This document shows, in pieces, positions 1-8,404 of a DNA stretch of 44,559 nt. Numbering within the stretch: position 1 is the first letter of the stretch; each line of letters opens with the position of its first letter. The position numbers and the translations under genes are program-made. Origin of the DNA: Candidatus Peribacteria bacterium (GTDB lineage Bacteria; Patescibacteriota; Gracilibacteria; UBA1369; 2-02-FULL-48-14). Where the stretch lies: positions 1 through 44,559 of the forward strand of contig CALRCE010000006.1 of assembly GCA_943354505.1 (NCBI GenBank), read 5' to 3'. The notes under the pieces are model-generated. The model was not told where the DNA came from, did not search any database, and was given only the letters and a program-made list of their open reading frames with translations.

Positions 1-15
1 AACTACACCCAAGAT

Positions 16-1653
16 CTAGGTGGTTAGATCGCCCTCGTTAAAGAAGTCGTAGCTACAAGAAGAGCTGCAATAGGTTTTCGTGCCCAAGGAGTCTTCGTCG
101 CCGTCTTGTTCCACGGTTGTTTCCACTTGGATGCTTCCGCTTGCATCGGTGTCTCCAGTGTTCTCAATGGTGTAGTAGAGCTCGTCGTCTTCCACGTAGA
201 TATCCGTGATTTCGAAGTCAGCTCCGTCGGACGTGTTGCTGCCAAAGTCTTCGGTACGGCAGTTGTTGTCTTCGTCGTCTTCATCCACATCGTCGGTGGC
301 GTCTATGCAGGCTTCTACTTCCACTTCTTCATCGAGGTTGTCGAGCGCATCCAAGGTGAAGGTCACGTTGAGGGTTTCATTTGCCTCTAAGTAATCCGTG
401 TCGATTTTGTAAGAGGATTCGCGGTCGTCGTCCACGTACACATAAAGGTAAACGTCTGCATCGCTGTCCACGTCGGTGTCACTGTCGTTTTTGACTTTCA
501 CGATGAGGTCGTCGTCGTCCATGCTGAGGTCCGAAACGGTTAGGTCTGTATCGGTGCTGTCATCATCATCGTCGTCGTCTCCACCGGAAGTCATTTCAAC
601 GGTACTCACTTTTTGGGTGGAACTGTCGCTGGTTCGGTCGGGAAGGGTGAAAGTTTCTGAATCGTAGTTGGAAGCGTTCACGGTTGCTGAGCTGGCGTCG
701 TCGGAAGTGTCCACGGGGCAGTACGCGTCTCCACTGTGAATGGTGCAGTCCACGTCGGAGTCGCCCGCTGTTGCTGAGGTGATGTTCACATTGTCTCCGT
801 CGTCTGCATCGGTGGCGGTGATCTTATGGGTGAAGTCCATGCTCATGGTGTCTTCGGTTTGATCTTTATCTACCGAAGAAGATCCTTCGGTTTCTACGTA
901 GCCGGATTTGTTCACGGTGTAAGTGTAGGTGCTTCCGTTGCTATGAAGCGCAAGGTAGAGAGTGGTGCCTTCCTCTTTTGCAAGGTAGATGTTTTCATTT
1001 CCGCTGGAAGACAATTCAAAGTCTTCGGAATCTGTGTCTAAATCGTTTCCGAGCTCGTCTTCCATTGCAATCACTAAGTTGTAATCGATGACTCCCAAAC
1101 GTCCGATGGTGGCAGCATTGTCGTAGTCGCTCATCACTTCGATTTTTGCAAAGTAGAGGCTTTCGGAAGTGTCTTCATCTCCGTCTTCATTGGTGTCGAT
1201 GGCAATCGTACGTGCGTCCCAGTCGGAAGGTCGATCCCAGGTGATTTTGAACACTCCGGTGCTGCTGTTGTTTTTGATGGCGGAACTGCTGGTGCTCACG
1301 AGAGTGTCCCAGCTGGAGCCATTCCAGTAGGTGACTTTATAAGATCCGTTGGATGCGCTGGTGTCCACATCCATTGAGAATCCGTCGAAGGCTTCATCAA
1401 AACCGATGAACATCAAGGAGCCTTCACTTTTTGCTAAACTCAAACTGTTGGTGGAGTCGGAGGCGGCGGTTGTTTTTTCAATCACTGAGCCGGAATCCAC
1501 AAGCACAGAATCTGCGTAGTAGTTGCTGTAATCCACTCCACTGTAGATAGAGAGAGAACCTCCCGTCGCAGCAGAAGAAGCGTAGGCGATGCTTTGGCTG
1601 GCGATGCCGAACACAAGGACCATCAAGGATAAAAGTGCGAATTTGATTTTCAT
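16..1653 (-). CDS. Secreted CARDB-repeat surface protein, probably frameshifted
   Basis: About 545 aa, exported. I start it at the ATG giving MKIKFALLSLMVLVFG, a typical signal peptide ending near AYA-SS; the tracked start is an upstream TTG. A TATAAA -10 lies on the minus strand at 1675-1680. The body is Asp/Ser/Thr-rich with a poly-Asp linker (GGDDDDDDDS). Two CARDB-type adhesion repeats follow, the first ending in the family signature ..VEACID..DEDNNC. The second stops mid-domain at ..NEGDLTT, with TAG at 16-18. The next frame reads on as LDLGCS, which is what a CARDB repeat would show, so a 1-nt deletion or sequencing error is likely. It resembles the 12737-15616 protein but shows no SLH anchor within the window. 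Confidence 0.7.
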   Translation of the reverse strand: MKIKFALLSLMVLVFGIASQSIAYASSAATGGSLSIYSGVDYSNYYADSVLVDSGSVIEKTTAASDSTNSLSLAKSEGSLMFIGFDEAFDGFSMDVDTSASNGSYKVTYWNGSSWDTLVSTSSSAIKNNSSTGVFKITWDRPSDWDARTIAIDTNEDGDEDTSESLYFAKIEVMSDYDNAATIGRLGVIDYNLVIAMEDELGNDLDTDSEDFELSSSGNENIYLAKEEGTTLYLALHSNGSTYTYTVNKSGYVETEGSSSVDKDQTEDTMSMDFTHKITATDADDGDNVNITSATAGDSDVDCTIHSGDAYCPVDTSDDASSATVNASNYDSETFTLPDRTSDSSTQKVSTVEMTSGGDDDDDDDSTDTDLTVSDLSMDDDDLIVKVKNDSDTDVDSDADVYLYVYVDDDRESSYKIDTDYLEANETLNVTFTLDALDNLDEEVEVEACIDATDDVDEDDEDNNCRTEDFGSNTSDGADFEITDIYVEDDELYYTIENTGDTDASGSIQVETTVEQDGDEDSLGTKTYCSSSCSYDFFNEGDLTT

Positions 1654-1688
1654 GAGAGAGGGTTTAAATGGCAATTTATAGGCCTATT

Positions 1689-2792
1689 TTAGCTCTTTTT
1701 TGTCTTAACACAAGCCAGCAAAGTGGTGATGGGCACGGCGCAAATGAGACCGATGCTTCCGACGAGCGTGTGCACGACTTCTTGGGCAACGAGTTCAATG
1801 TTGATGACTTCGCCAAAATTGTAGTCGGAACTTAAGAAGAGCAGCATGAGTGGGAGGCTGGAGCCGGCGTAGACCAGAATAAGGGTGTTCACCATGGACG
1901 CGATGTGGTCTCGGCCCACATTCATGCAGCGAAAGTAGAGTTCACTGAACGAGATTTTAGGTTTGGCTGCGCGCAGTTCTTCGGCGATAGAGGCTTGAGA
2001 GATGCTGATGTCGTCGAGGATGCCCAGCATACTGATGAGTACTCCGGCGAGGAGCAGCCCTTGAAAGTTGAAGCTCACGTCGGATCCTACTTTTAAAAAG
2101 AAAGCCGATTCGTCGGCCAGTCCTGACAAGTGACTGAGGGGAATGAAGATTTTTGAAAGTAATCCTGTTAAAGCCAGGGTCAGTAGTGTTCCTAGGACAG
2201 CCACATGGGTCTTTTTTTGAAAACCATGAGACAGGTAGAAGGTGCTGGGAATGATGAGCGCACTTCCAATCAAAGCCGAAAGCACGGGGTCAAATCCGCG
2301 AATGAGCAAAGGGAGGATGATTTTGATCAAAACCGCGAAAGAAAAGACCATGCCCAAGAACGATTCGATTCCTTGCTTGCCAGAAATGGAAACCACGATG
2401 ATGCAAAAGAGCCCGAATAAAATGGCGAGAGGCACTCTGCGATCGTAGTCAGCGATGCTGTAAGTGGGTTCTGAATCGGGAATTCCCATTTTTGAGACGA
2501 ACACTTTATCCCCTTCGCTGAAGAGACGTGAGTCCGGACCCGCTTCGTCGCTGTTGTCGATGACGATCGTTTCGTGGGCTTCTGTGCCGGAGTTCACTTC
2601 CACGGTCAACATTTGGTGCACGGTGACTTGTCCATCCTGCTCTTCTTGTGAAGAGGTCAGGCTGGTGATGGTTCCAGGCACGAGCTCTTGGTAGTCTTCG
2701 GTTTGGTCTGGCACGGAAATGTTCACGCCAAAAATCAATCCTATAAAGAGGAGAGAAAAAAGACCTAGGCGTTTGAGGGAGCTTCCACCCAT
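1689..2792 (-). CDS. YibE/F-like membrane protein
   Basis: A 367-aa polytopic membrane protein of the YibE/F-like family, whose biochemical role is unknown. Residues 1-25 form a signal-anchor, residues 26-115 an extracytoplasmic beta-rich part, and at least seven hydrophobic segments follow. The recognisable family stretch is GRDHIASMVNTLILVYAGSSLPL near residue 300, with GILDDISISQAS just before it. It is the second gene of a two-gene minus-strand unit, and its start lies 28 nt inside the end of the RlmI-type methyltransferase gene, suggesting coupled translation. Family assignment is fairly sure; function is not. Confidence 0.8.
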   Translation of the reverse strand: MGGSSLKRLGLFSLLFIGLIFGVNISVPDQTEDYQELVPGTITSLTSSQEEQDGQVTVHQMLTVEVNSGTEAHETIVIDNSDEAGPDSRLFSEGDKVFVSKMGIPDSEPTYSIADYDRRVPLAILFGLFCIIVVSISGKQGIESFLGMVFSFAVLIKIILPLLIRGFDPVLSALIGSALIIPSTFYLSHGFQKKTHVAVLGTLLTLALTGLLSKIFIPLSHLSGLADESAFFLKVGSDVSFNFQGLLLAGVLISMLGILDDISISQASIAEELRAAKPKISFSELYFRCMNVGRDHIASMVNTLILVYAGSSLPLMLLFLSSDYNFGEVINIELVAQEVVHTLVGSIGLICAVPITTLLACVKTKKS

Positions 2793-3967
2793 GCGAGAAT
2801 GCTTTTAAGGTAGCGGGATTCGGGGAAATTCAAGGACTCGGGATGATCGGGGCTTTGGCGGACCAGATGGAGGAGATGGAGCGTGACTCCTGCTTGCACC
2901 GCTGCTCGTCGCAGCATGAAGTGACAATCTTCTTCGCTCAGAAAGTGTGAGCAGCTGGATGAAACAAAGATACCCCCATTCTTCACAAGTCGCAAAGCCG
3001 CTCGATTTAAAAAGTGATAGGCTTTTTTGCCGTTCATTTCGTCGCGGTGTGTTTTGATGAGCGCGGGCGGATCGACGATGACCATGTCGTAGGAGTTGGG
3101 CTGTGATTTTCCTAAAAATTCAAAGACGTCGGATTTAGTGAAGCTGACTTTTTTTTTGCCGAACTTGTTCAGCCCGACGTGTTGTTTGCACAGGTCGAGT
3201 GCGCTTTCGGAGCCGTCCACGAAGTCCACGGATTTTGCTCCGCCTCTTAGAGCGTAAATGCCCGCTGCGCCGCTGTACGAAAAAAGATCCAGCACGGTTT
3301 TTTTGTCGGCGAGTTTTTCAATTTCGGTGCGCAGTTCTTTTTGGTCGGTGAAGAATCCTGTCTTTTGACCTTCCCACACATCGGCGATGAAGCGATTTCC
3401 ATTTTCTAAAAACTCAACGGGTTTTGCAGAGCCTTTGAGCACTTCTTTGCGTTCCTCCAATTTTTCTTCTTTGCGCACGGCGAGCTCACTTTTTTCGATG
3501 ATGTTTTTGGGTTTGAAGATTTTTTGCAGAGCGCTCAGCACAAGCGGTTTTAGCTTTTCCATGCCTGCGGTGGAAATTTGCATAACCAAAGTGTCTTCAA
3601 AACGATCGAGGATGAGTCCGGGCAGGCCGTCGGATTCTGCGAATACCACTCTGTAACCTGTTGTTTCGGTCTTTGGGCCGTAGCCGAGCAAAAGACGAGC
3701 ATCGTGGGCGAGCGTGATTTTTTGAGTGAGCCAGGCTTCGTTGATTTCAACTTCACCAAAGTCAAACACGCGCACCGCGATAGATGAACTGCGTGAAAAA
3801 GTTCCGGTGCCGATGATTTTTCTAGCTTCGTCTTGCACGTGGACCAAATCGCCGTTTTCTAAGTCGTTTGGAATCGACTGCAAAGCACCCGAAAACACCC
3901 ATGGATGATGATAATAGACACTTCCTTCTTTTCCTTTTTTGAGTGCGAGTGTGGGGTAGAAAGTCAT
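2765..3967 (-). CDS. rlmI: Class I rRNA methyltransferase, RlmI-like
   Basis: A 400-aa SAM-dependent methyltransferase of the RlmI (23S rRNA m5C1962) type. The N-terminal PUA-like region (about 1-80) carries the family opening LALKKGKEGSVYYHHPWVFSGAL. A central part ends in GQKTGFFTDQKELR. The Rossmann domain has VLDLFSYSGAAGIYAL (SAM-binding motif I), the acidic FVDGSE, DMVIVDPPAL (motif IV) and the Cys of SSSCSHFLS. Length matches the family. First gene of a unit with YibE/F. A possible minus-strand -10 (TACACT) sits about 10 nt upstream of the ATG. The exact rRNA target is inferred from family only. Confidence 0.88.
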   Translation of the reverse strand: MTFYPTLALKKGKEGSVYYHHPWVFSGALQSIPNDLENGDLVHVQDEARKIIGTGTFSRSSSIAVRVFDFGEVEINEAWLTQKITLAHDARLLLGYGPKTETTGYRVVFAESDGLPGLILDRFEDTLVMQISTAGMEKLKPLVLSALQKIFKPKNIIEKSELAVRKEEKLEERKEVLKGSAKPVEFLENGNRFIADVWEGQKTGFFTDQKELRTEIEKLADKKTVLDLFSYSGAAGIYALRGGAKSVDFVDGSESALDLCKQHVGLNKFGKKKVSFTKSDVFEFLGKSQPNSYDMVIVDPPALIKTHRDEMNGKKAYHFLNRAALRLVKNGGIFVSSSCSHFLSEEDCHFMLRRAAVQAGVTLHLLHLVRQSPDHPESLNFPESRYLKSILAWVEAPSNA

Positions 3968-4083
3968 AATTTGCTCTAGTGTATCACAAAATTTCGACTT
4001 GAAAAAATCTTTAAATTATCTCTTGTCATCGTTCTGAAACTGGAGGAAAATTTTTAAGAAGTTTTATTTCTAACTTCCACGCC

Positions 4084-4221
4084 ATGGCAGTAGCTAAAAA
4101 GGCAAAAAAGGCAGCTCCTAAAAAGGCTACCAAGAAGGCTGTAAAAAAGCCTATGAAGAAGGCCGCCCCAAAAAAGGCAGCTAAGCGTCCAGCCAAAAAG
4201 GCCGCTAAGAAACGCAAGTAA
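4084..4221 (+). CDS. Lys/Ala/Pro-rich histone-tail-like small protein
   Basis: A 45-aa ORF absent from the supplied track on this strand; the track shows only minus-strand shadows. It begins MAVAKKAKKAAPKKATKKA and is nearly all Lys, Ala, Pro and Arg, ending KKAAKKRK. This composition is that of histone H1 / HctB-like C-terminal tails, so it probably binds nucleic acid. It is followed 24 nt later by a clear UUCG-loop terminator, which supports it being an expressed gene. No convincing Shine-Dalgarno lies next to the ATG. Function is inferred from composition. Confidence 0.75.
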   Translation: MAVAKKAKKAAPKKATKKAVKKPMKKAAPKKAAKRPAKKAAKKRK

Positions 4222-4244
4222 TTGTTTTTCTTTCTTTTCAAGAG

Positions 4245-4268
4245 AAGTTCCTTCGGGAGCTTTTTTTG
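4245..4268 (+). terminator. Rho-independent terminator with UUCG loop
   Basis: A 7-bp stem (AAGTTCC / GGAGCTT, one G-U pair) closed by a TTCG tetraloop and followed by seven T. It lies directly after the 45-aa basic protein and just before the convergent SanA-like gene ends. Confidence 0.85.
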
Positions 4269-4271
4269 ATT

Positions 4272-4910
4272 TTAGTGAATGTATTCTGGGCTCCACAGAT
4301 ATAAGTCCACAAACATCGAGAGGGTTGCGGCGTATTCGCGCACTTCGTAAAAATCGGCGAAGACATAAGCTTGCAAAGACGCGGAGACCCCCACGCTTTC
4401 TAGGCCCAGAGAACTGCAGGTGTAAATCGCACGGGGTAAATGAAATTCTTGAGTGACGAGGATCGCGTGAGTCACGCCGAAAATTTCTTGGGCGCGGACG
4501 CAGGTGTCGTAGGTGCGTCGGCCTGCGTAGTCCTCGGTGATGATGCTGGCTGGAATGGCGAAAGCGTTTTGAAGCGTTTCGCTCATCACGTCGGGCTCGT
4601 TGTAGTCTTCGGTGGAATTGTCGCCTGACACAAGTATGCTCGACACTTTTCCCGCTTTGTAGAGTTGTGACGCAACCGTGAGCCGATCGTAGAGGGCATC
4701 GCTGGGGCCCCCATTTTTTCCGATGCCCGCACCAAACACGAGCGCGACTTGAGTGCCCTCGGTGTCGTCGGGCAGTTCGTCGACGCTGAGGATTTTTGTC
4801 GCCTCAAATTTTTGGACGAGAAAAGGACTGTACAGCACCAGTGCTCCGAAGAGCACGATGCCGAGCAATCCTTTTCTCCAGTGTTTTTTAAAATGAAATA
4901 TAGTCGCCAA
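4272..4910 (-). CDS. SanA/YdcF-type DUF218 membrane-anchored protein
   Basis: A 212-aa protein with one N-terminal membrane segment (about residues 13-31) and a DUF218 domain. Landmarks are VALVFGAGIGKNG, ILVSGDNST, EDYAGRRTYDTCVRA and ILVTQEFHLPRA. SanA/ElyC-type members act in envelope maintenance in other bacteria; the substrate is unknown. The start is a TTG. An out-of-frame ATG lies at 4930, but the likely -10 (TATAAA, 4932-4937 minus) is only 1 nt from it, so transcription should begin past that ATG and the TTG is preferred. Alternatively an A6 run marks a frameshift giving MSRLKK-TLATIF. Confidence 0.78.
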   Translation of the reverse strand: MATIFHFKKHWRKGLLGIVLFGALVLYSPFLVQKFEATKILSVDELPDDTEGTQVALVFGAGIGKNGGPSDALYDRLTVASQLYKAGKVSSILVSGDNSTEDYNEPDVMSETLQNAFAIPASIITEDYAGRRTYDTCVRAQEIFGVTHAILVTQEFHLPRAIYTCSSLGLESVGVSASLQAYVFADFYEVREYAATLSMFVDLYLWSPEYIH

Positions 4911-5052
4911 GGTTTTTTAAGTCGGCTCATGTTTATAAAGAGAGTGTAGCACAGCTTTTACTGCATGATTTTTTGTCGCTCTTAGAAACGATAGCAAAAA
5001 GATAGCGTTTTTGTGAGTGAGTGTTTGTCGTCCTCTTAAAGGAGGCTTGCGG

Positions 5053-5081
5053 TTGACCTTATTGGCTGATTCTTGTACGAT
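5053..5081 (+). promoter_or_regulatory. Sigma70-type promoter of the RND gene
   Basis: TTGACC, 17-nt spacer, TACGAT. The predicted start site is about 11 nt before the ATG at 5099, so the mRNA leader is very short and has no Shine-Dalgarno. Confidence 0.7.
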
Positions 5082-5098
5082 CGCTCCTCTTTTGTTTT

Positions 5099-8000
5099 AT
5101 GGATTTCAACAGCAAACTTTCGAACTACTTTCTCAAGAACAATCGTTTGACGACCTTGTGTCTTTTGTTGCTGCTCATTGTGGGTTTTGGAGCGACGGCG
5201 CTTTTGAAGACCACGGGTTTTCCCGCTCCTGATCTCAAGCTGGTCTTGGTACAAACCTTTTACTTGGGTGCTTCGTCCGAAACCGTTGCGCAGAAGGTGA
5301 CGGGGCCGCTTGAGTTGGCCCTGCGTGATGTGGAGGGAGTGGACGGATTCAGTTCCACCAGTAGCGGATCCTTTTCGATGATTGCGGTCACTTTGGATGA
5401 AGATGCAGACAGCGACACCACCGTGAGTCGGATGAATGCGGCTTTTCAAAGTGTGAGTTTGCCCGATGGAGTGGAAGATCCCACTGTTTTGAAGCCTTCC
5501 ATCGCGGGTCCCGATTTTGTGTTTTCGTTGATCTCTACAGACAAAAAAGAGTTGTACAAAACGTATACGACTCTCGAAGAAGACATCCGTGCTTTGCCCG
5601 AAACCGTGGACATCGCTCCCATGACTGTTTTGGAGCACACGATTCTGGTGACTTTGGATGAGCAAAAAATGGCGGCGCTTGGGATCCAGAGTTCTCAGGT
5701 GCAATTTGCACTCTCGACTTTGGGTGAAACGATTCCGGTGATTTCGGATGTCACCTTGGACGGAGAGAGCGTTTCGTTGCAAACCACTTTGCAAGGGGAC
5801 ACGTTTGGCGCTTTGAAGGCTCTCAAATTCAATGGGCAAGCCTTGAGTTCTTTTGCTACCGTTAAAGAAGATTTTTCCTTTGATGGAGAGCCTCAACAGG
5901 TGGCTTTCAACATCGATGGGGATGCTTTTGTGTTTGAACCTTTGGTGTTCACGGTCAAAGCGTCTGAAGACGCAGACAAAGGGGCTTACGACGCTGCTTT
6001 AAAGGAAATCTTTGAGAGTTTGGATACGCTGGAGTTCACGGAAAGAAATAGTTTTGAAAATGGGTTTGGCAAGACCTTGCTTGTGGAGCATTACTCGGTG
6101 GACAAAGAAAACGAACGTCAGGTGAACGAAGTGGTTTCGGGACTCGTGGGAGGCAAATTACCTTTCGACGGCATTGCGTCTTATGCGGGCTACGTCTTCG
6201 GAGGGATCCAGCTCGTGTTTTTGGTGATGCTGCTTTTTGTTTCGTGGCGTGCCGCCCTCGCTTCGGCCTTGGCGATTCCGCTCAGTTTGATTTTTGTGAA
6301 CATTTACCTCTACTTCATCGGTGAAAACCTCAACACGCTTGTTTTGTTTTCTTTGGTGTTGGCGATTGGACTCGTGGTGGACCCGGCCTTGGTGCTGCTC
6401 GAAAGTATTCAACGCAAAGTGGATGCCGGACTTCGAGGAACCGAGGCCGCAATGGCGGCGGTGAATGATGTGGGAATGGGACTCTTTTTGGCCTGTCTCA
6501 CGAGCATTCTGGTTTTCATTCCTTTCGGAGTTGTTTCGGGAGTTTTGGGCCAAATCATTGTGTACATTCCCATGACCGTGATCCCAGCGGTGGTGGGTTC
6601 TTATGTGGTTCCTCTCATTTTTTTAACCTGGATGGGGGGACATTTTTTGAAACGAGGCAAGTCTGGGAATGAAGAAGAAAACCTGTGGTGGATTTCTAAA
6701 CTTTTGGTGCGATTCAACCGTTGGATTTTGAATGGATCTCGGATTTTGCGTTTCCTGATCATTGTCATGGCCATCGTTTTGCCGATTGGGGTGGCGGGCT
6801 ATTTCTTTTCCACCGGTCTCGTGAAGTCGGTGCAGTTCTCGAGCAGTGAAAATTACGATCAGTTGCAACTGTCCTACTCCTACTTTCCTTCGACTTCGGA
6901 GGAACGACGAGCTCAATTGTACGAACAAGTTCTGAAGATCATCGTGAGTCACGACGAAGTGGAATCGGTGTTCCCCATTGGGGACGGCATGGTCTTCATT
7001 CAACTCAAACCGGCTTTGGATAGACCCGACACGATTGCCACTCACATCGCAGAAGACATCAACGAGGAGTTGGAAGAGGAAGTGGGTGAAGAATTTTTTG
7101 ATGTGAAGACCGGTGTGATTTCCAATGGACCTCCAACGGGAGCGTATCAAGTGACTTTGGCGATCAAGTCTGAGGATTTGGAGGTGATGAAATCTGCGGC
7201 CATGGGCATCGCAGAAACCCTGCTCAACGTGTGTGAAAAAGACAATGTTTTTACCGTAGAGACGAATTGTGCGGATCCCGTGGTGGTGAAAGTCGACGAT
7301 GGATTCACTGGAAAAGAATCCACCGTGATTGAAGTACTTTTGGATCGCGATGTGCTTGAAAAAAATCAACTCGCCATTCCGGGTGCGCCTTTGACGCTGC
7401 TGGTGAATTCGGCGCTTTCCAATTTGTTTGAGGTGAACGGTGGCAACTCCGTCGGAACGGTGACGATGGACGGCGAAGAAGTCGAGATTGTTTTGGATAA
7501 AAAAACAGCGGATCCCGAGACGCTTGAAGCAATCGAAAACACCGTGATTTATTCGATGGGGGGGCAGGTTTTAAAACTCAAAGATTTTGCGGTTGTGCGT
7601 GAAGTGGAGAGTCCCGCCAGCATCACTCGCCAAGATGGAGAAACCATTTCGGTGGTCAAAGCACGGCTGGAATCGGGCCGAGACGATCAAGCCACGGCGG
7701 CACTCGTGCAACAAGCGGTGATCGATTATTACGCCGCGGATGAAGGCGAGGAAACCACAGCGCTCGGTTTGGAAGAAGGAGCCATCGGTGTGTACAGCGA
7801 AGGGGATTCTGCGAGCTTTATCCGCTCCTTTCAAGAATTGTTTGTGGCTTTGGTGCTCGCGATCATTCTCACCTATGTCGTGCTGGTGGTCTTCTTCAGC
7901 TCCTTCACGCAGCCCTTGGTGATTTTGTTTGCGGTGCCACTTTCCTTTCTCGGAGTCTTCCCGGCTTTGGCTTACTTAGGGAACGGCCAGTTTGGTTTCT

Positions 8001-8404
8001 TAGAAATCATCGGGCTTATCATTTTGGTGGGAATCGTGGAGAACGTGGCGATCTTTTTGATCGATGCGGCTTACCAAAAAATTCGCGACGGTTACGACGA
8101 TGTGGAGGCCATCAGCCTTGCTTCAGGAATTCGTTTGCGTGCGGTGCTGCTCACCAAGATGACGACACTCGTGTCGCTTTTGCCGCTGGCGATTTTGAGC
8201 GAACAATACCGGTCTCTTTCACTCGTGATCATGTTTGGACTGCTCACTTCCGGAGTCACGTCCTTGCTCACGACTCCCATTTTGTTCATCTTCTTCCGTT
8301 GGTTGTCACGCAAATTTCATGCGCTGAGTCCGCTGAATAAGGTGCTGTTCTTCCCGCTGACACCGCTTTATTTGGTGGCGTTTGCGTTCGTTGACCGGGA
8401 TTAA
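5099..8404 (+). CDS. RND-family efflux permease (AcrB/SwrC-like)
   Basis: A 1101-aa membrane transporter with the RND architecture. TM1 spans about 17-37, followed by a large periplasmic-type loop, a TM cluster at about 365-540, a second loop, and a final TM cluster from about 905. The repeat is visible as APDLKLVLVQTFYLGASSETV near the start and FAVPLSFLGVFPALAYLG plus GIVENVAIFLIDAA near the end. It is a proton-driven exporter by family. The TM4 proton-relay pair, Asp-Asp in AcrB, is Asp428-Pro429 here (GLVVDPALVLLES), and the TM10 Lys position is Asn. No membrane-fusion partner is adjacent. The next gene follows the stop with no gap. Confidence 0.9.
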   Translation: MDFNSKLSNYFLKNNRLTTLCLLLLLIVGFGATALLKTTGFPAPDLKLVLVQTFYLGASSETVAQKVTGPLELALRDVEGVDGFSSTSSGSFSMIAVTLDEDADSDTTVSRMNAAFQSVSLPDGVEDPTVLKPSIAGPDFVFSLISTDKKELYKTYTTLEEDIRALPETVDIAPMTVLEHTILVTLDEQKMAALGIQSSQVQFALSTLGETIPVISDVTLDGESVSLQTTLQGDTFGALKALKFNGQALSSFATVKEDFSFDGEPQQVAFNIDGDAFVFEPLVFTVKASEDADKGAYDAALKEIFESLDTLEFTERNSFENGFGKTLLVEHYSVDKENERQVNEVVSGLVGGKLPFDGIASYAGYVFGGIQLVFLVMLLFVSWRAALASALAIPLSLIFVNIYLYFIGENLNTLVLFSLVLAIGLVVDPALVLLESIQRKVDAGLRGTEAAMAAVNDVGMGLFLACLTSILVFIPFGVVSGVLGQIIVYIPMTVIPAVVGSYVVPLIFLTWMGGHFLKRGKSGNEEENLWWISKLLVRFNRWILNGSRILRFLIIVMAIVLPIGVAGYFFSTGLVKSVQFSSSENYDQLQLSYSYFPSTSEERRAQLYEQVLKIIVSHDEVESVFPIGDGMVFIQLKPALDRPDTIATHIAEDINEELEEEVGEEFFDVKTGVISNGPPTGAYQVTLAIKSEDLEVMKSAAMGIAETLLNVCEKDNVFTVETNCADPVVVKVDDGFTGKESTVIEVLLDRDVLEKNQLAIPGAPLTLLVNSALSNLFEVNGGNSVGTVTMDGEEVEIVLDKKTADPETLEAIENTVIYSMGGQVLKLKDFAVVREVESPASITRQDGETISVVKARLESGRDDQATAALVQQAVIDYYAADEGEETTALGLEEGAIGVYSEGDSASFIRSFQELFVALVLAIILTYVVLVVFFSSFTQPLVILFAVPLSFLGVFPALAYLGNGQFGFLEIIGLIILVGIVENVAIFLIDAAYQKIRDGYDDVEAISLASGIRLRAVLLTKMTTLVSLLPLAILSEQYRSLSLVIMFGLLTSGVTSLLTTPILFIFFRWLSRKFHALSPLNKVLFFPLTPLYLVAFAFVDRD

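Noticed and set aside
4586-4930. Tracked 114-aa ORF starting at the ATG at 4930 (minus)
   Set aside because: It overlaps the SanA-like gene in another frame with no domain signal, and its ATG is only 1 nt from the -10, so it would not be transcribed from that promoter.
5036-5896. 286-aa minus-strand ORF over the RND promoter and start
   Set aside because: Shadow composition (many Gln, Arg, His). The plus strand has a good promoter and an unambiguous RND N-terminus.
6158-7369. Minus-strand ORFs opposite the RND gene
   Set aside because: His/Arg/Gln-rich shadow translations without start context or family features.
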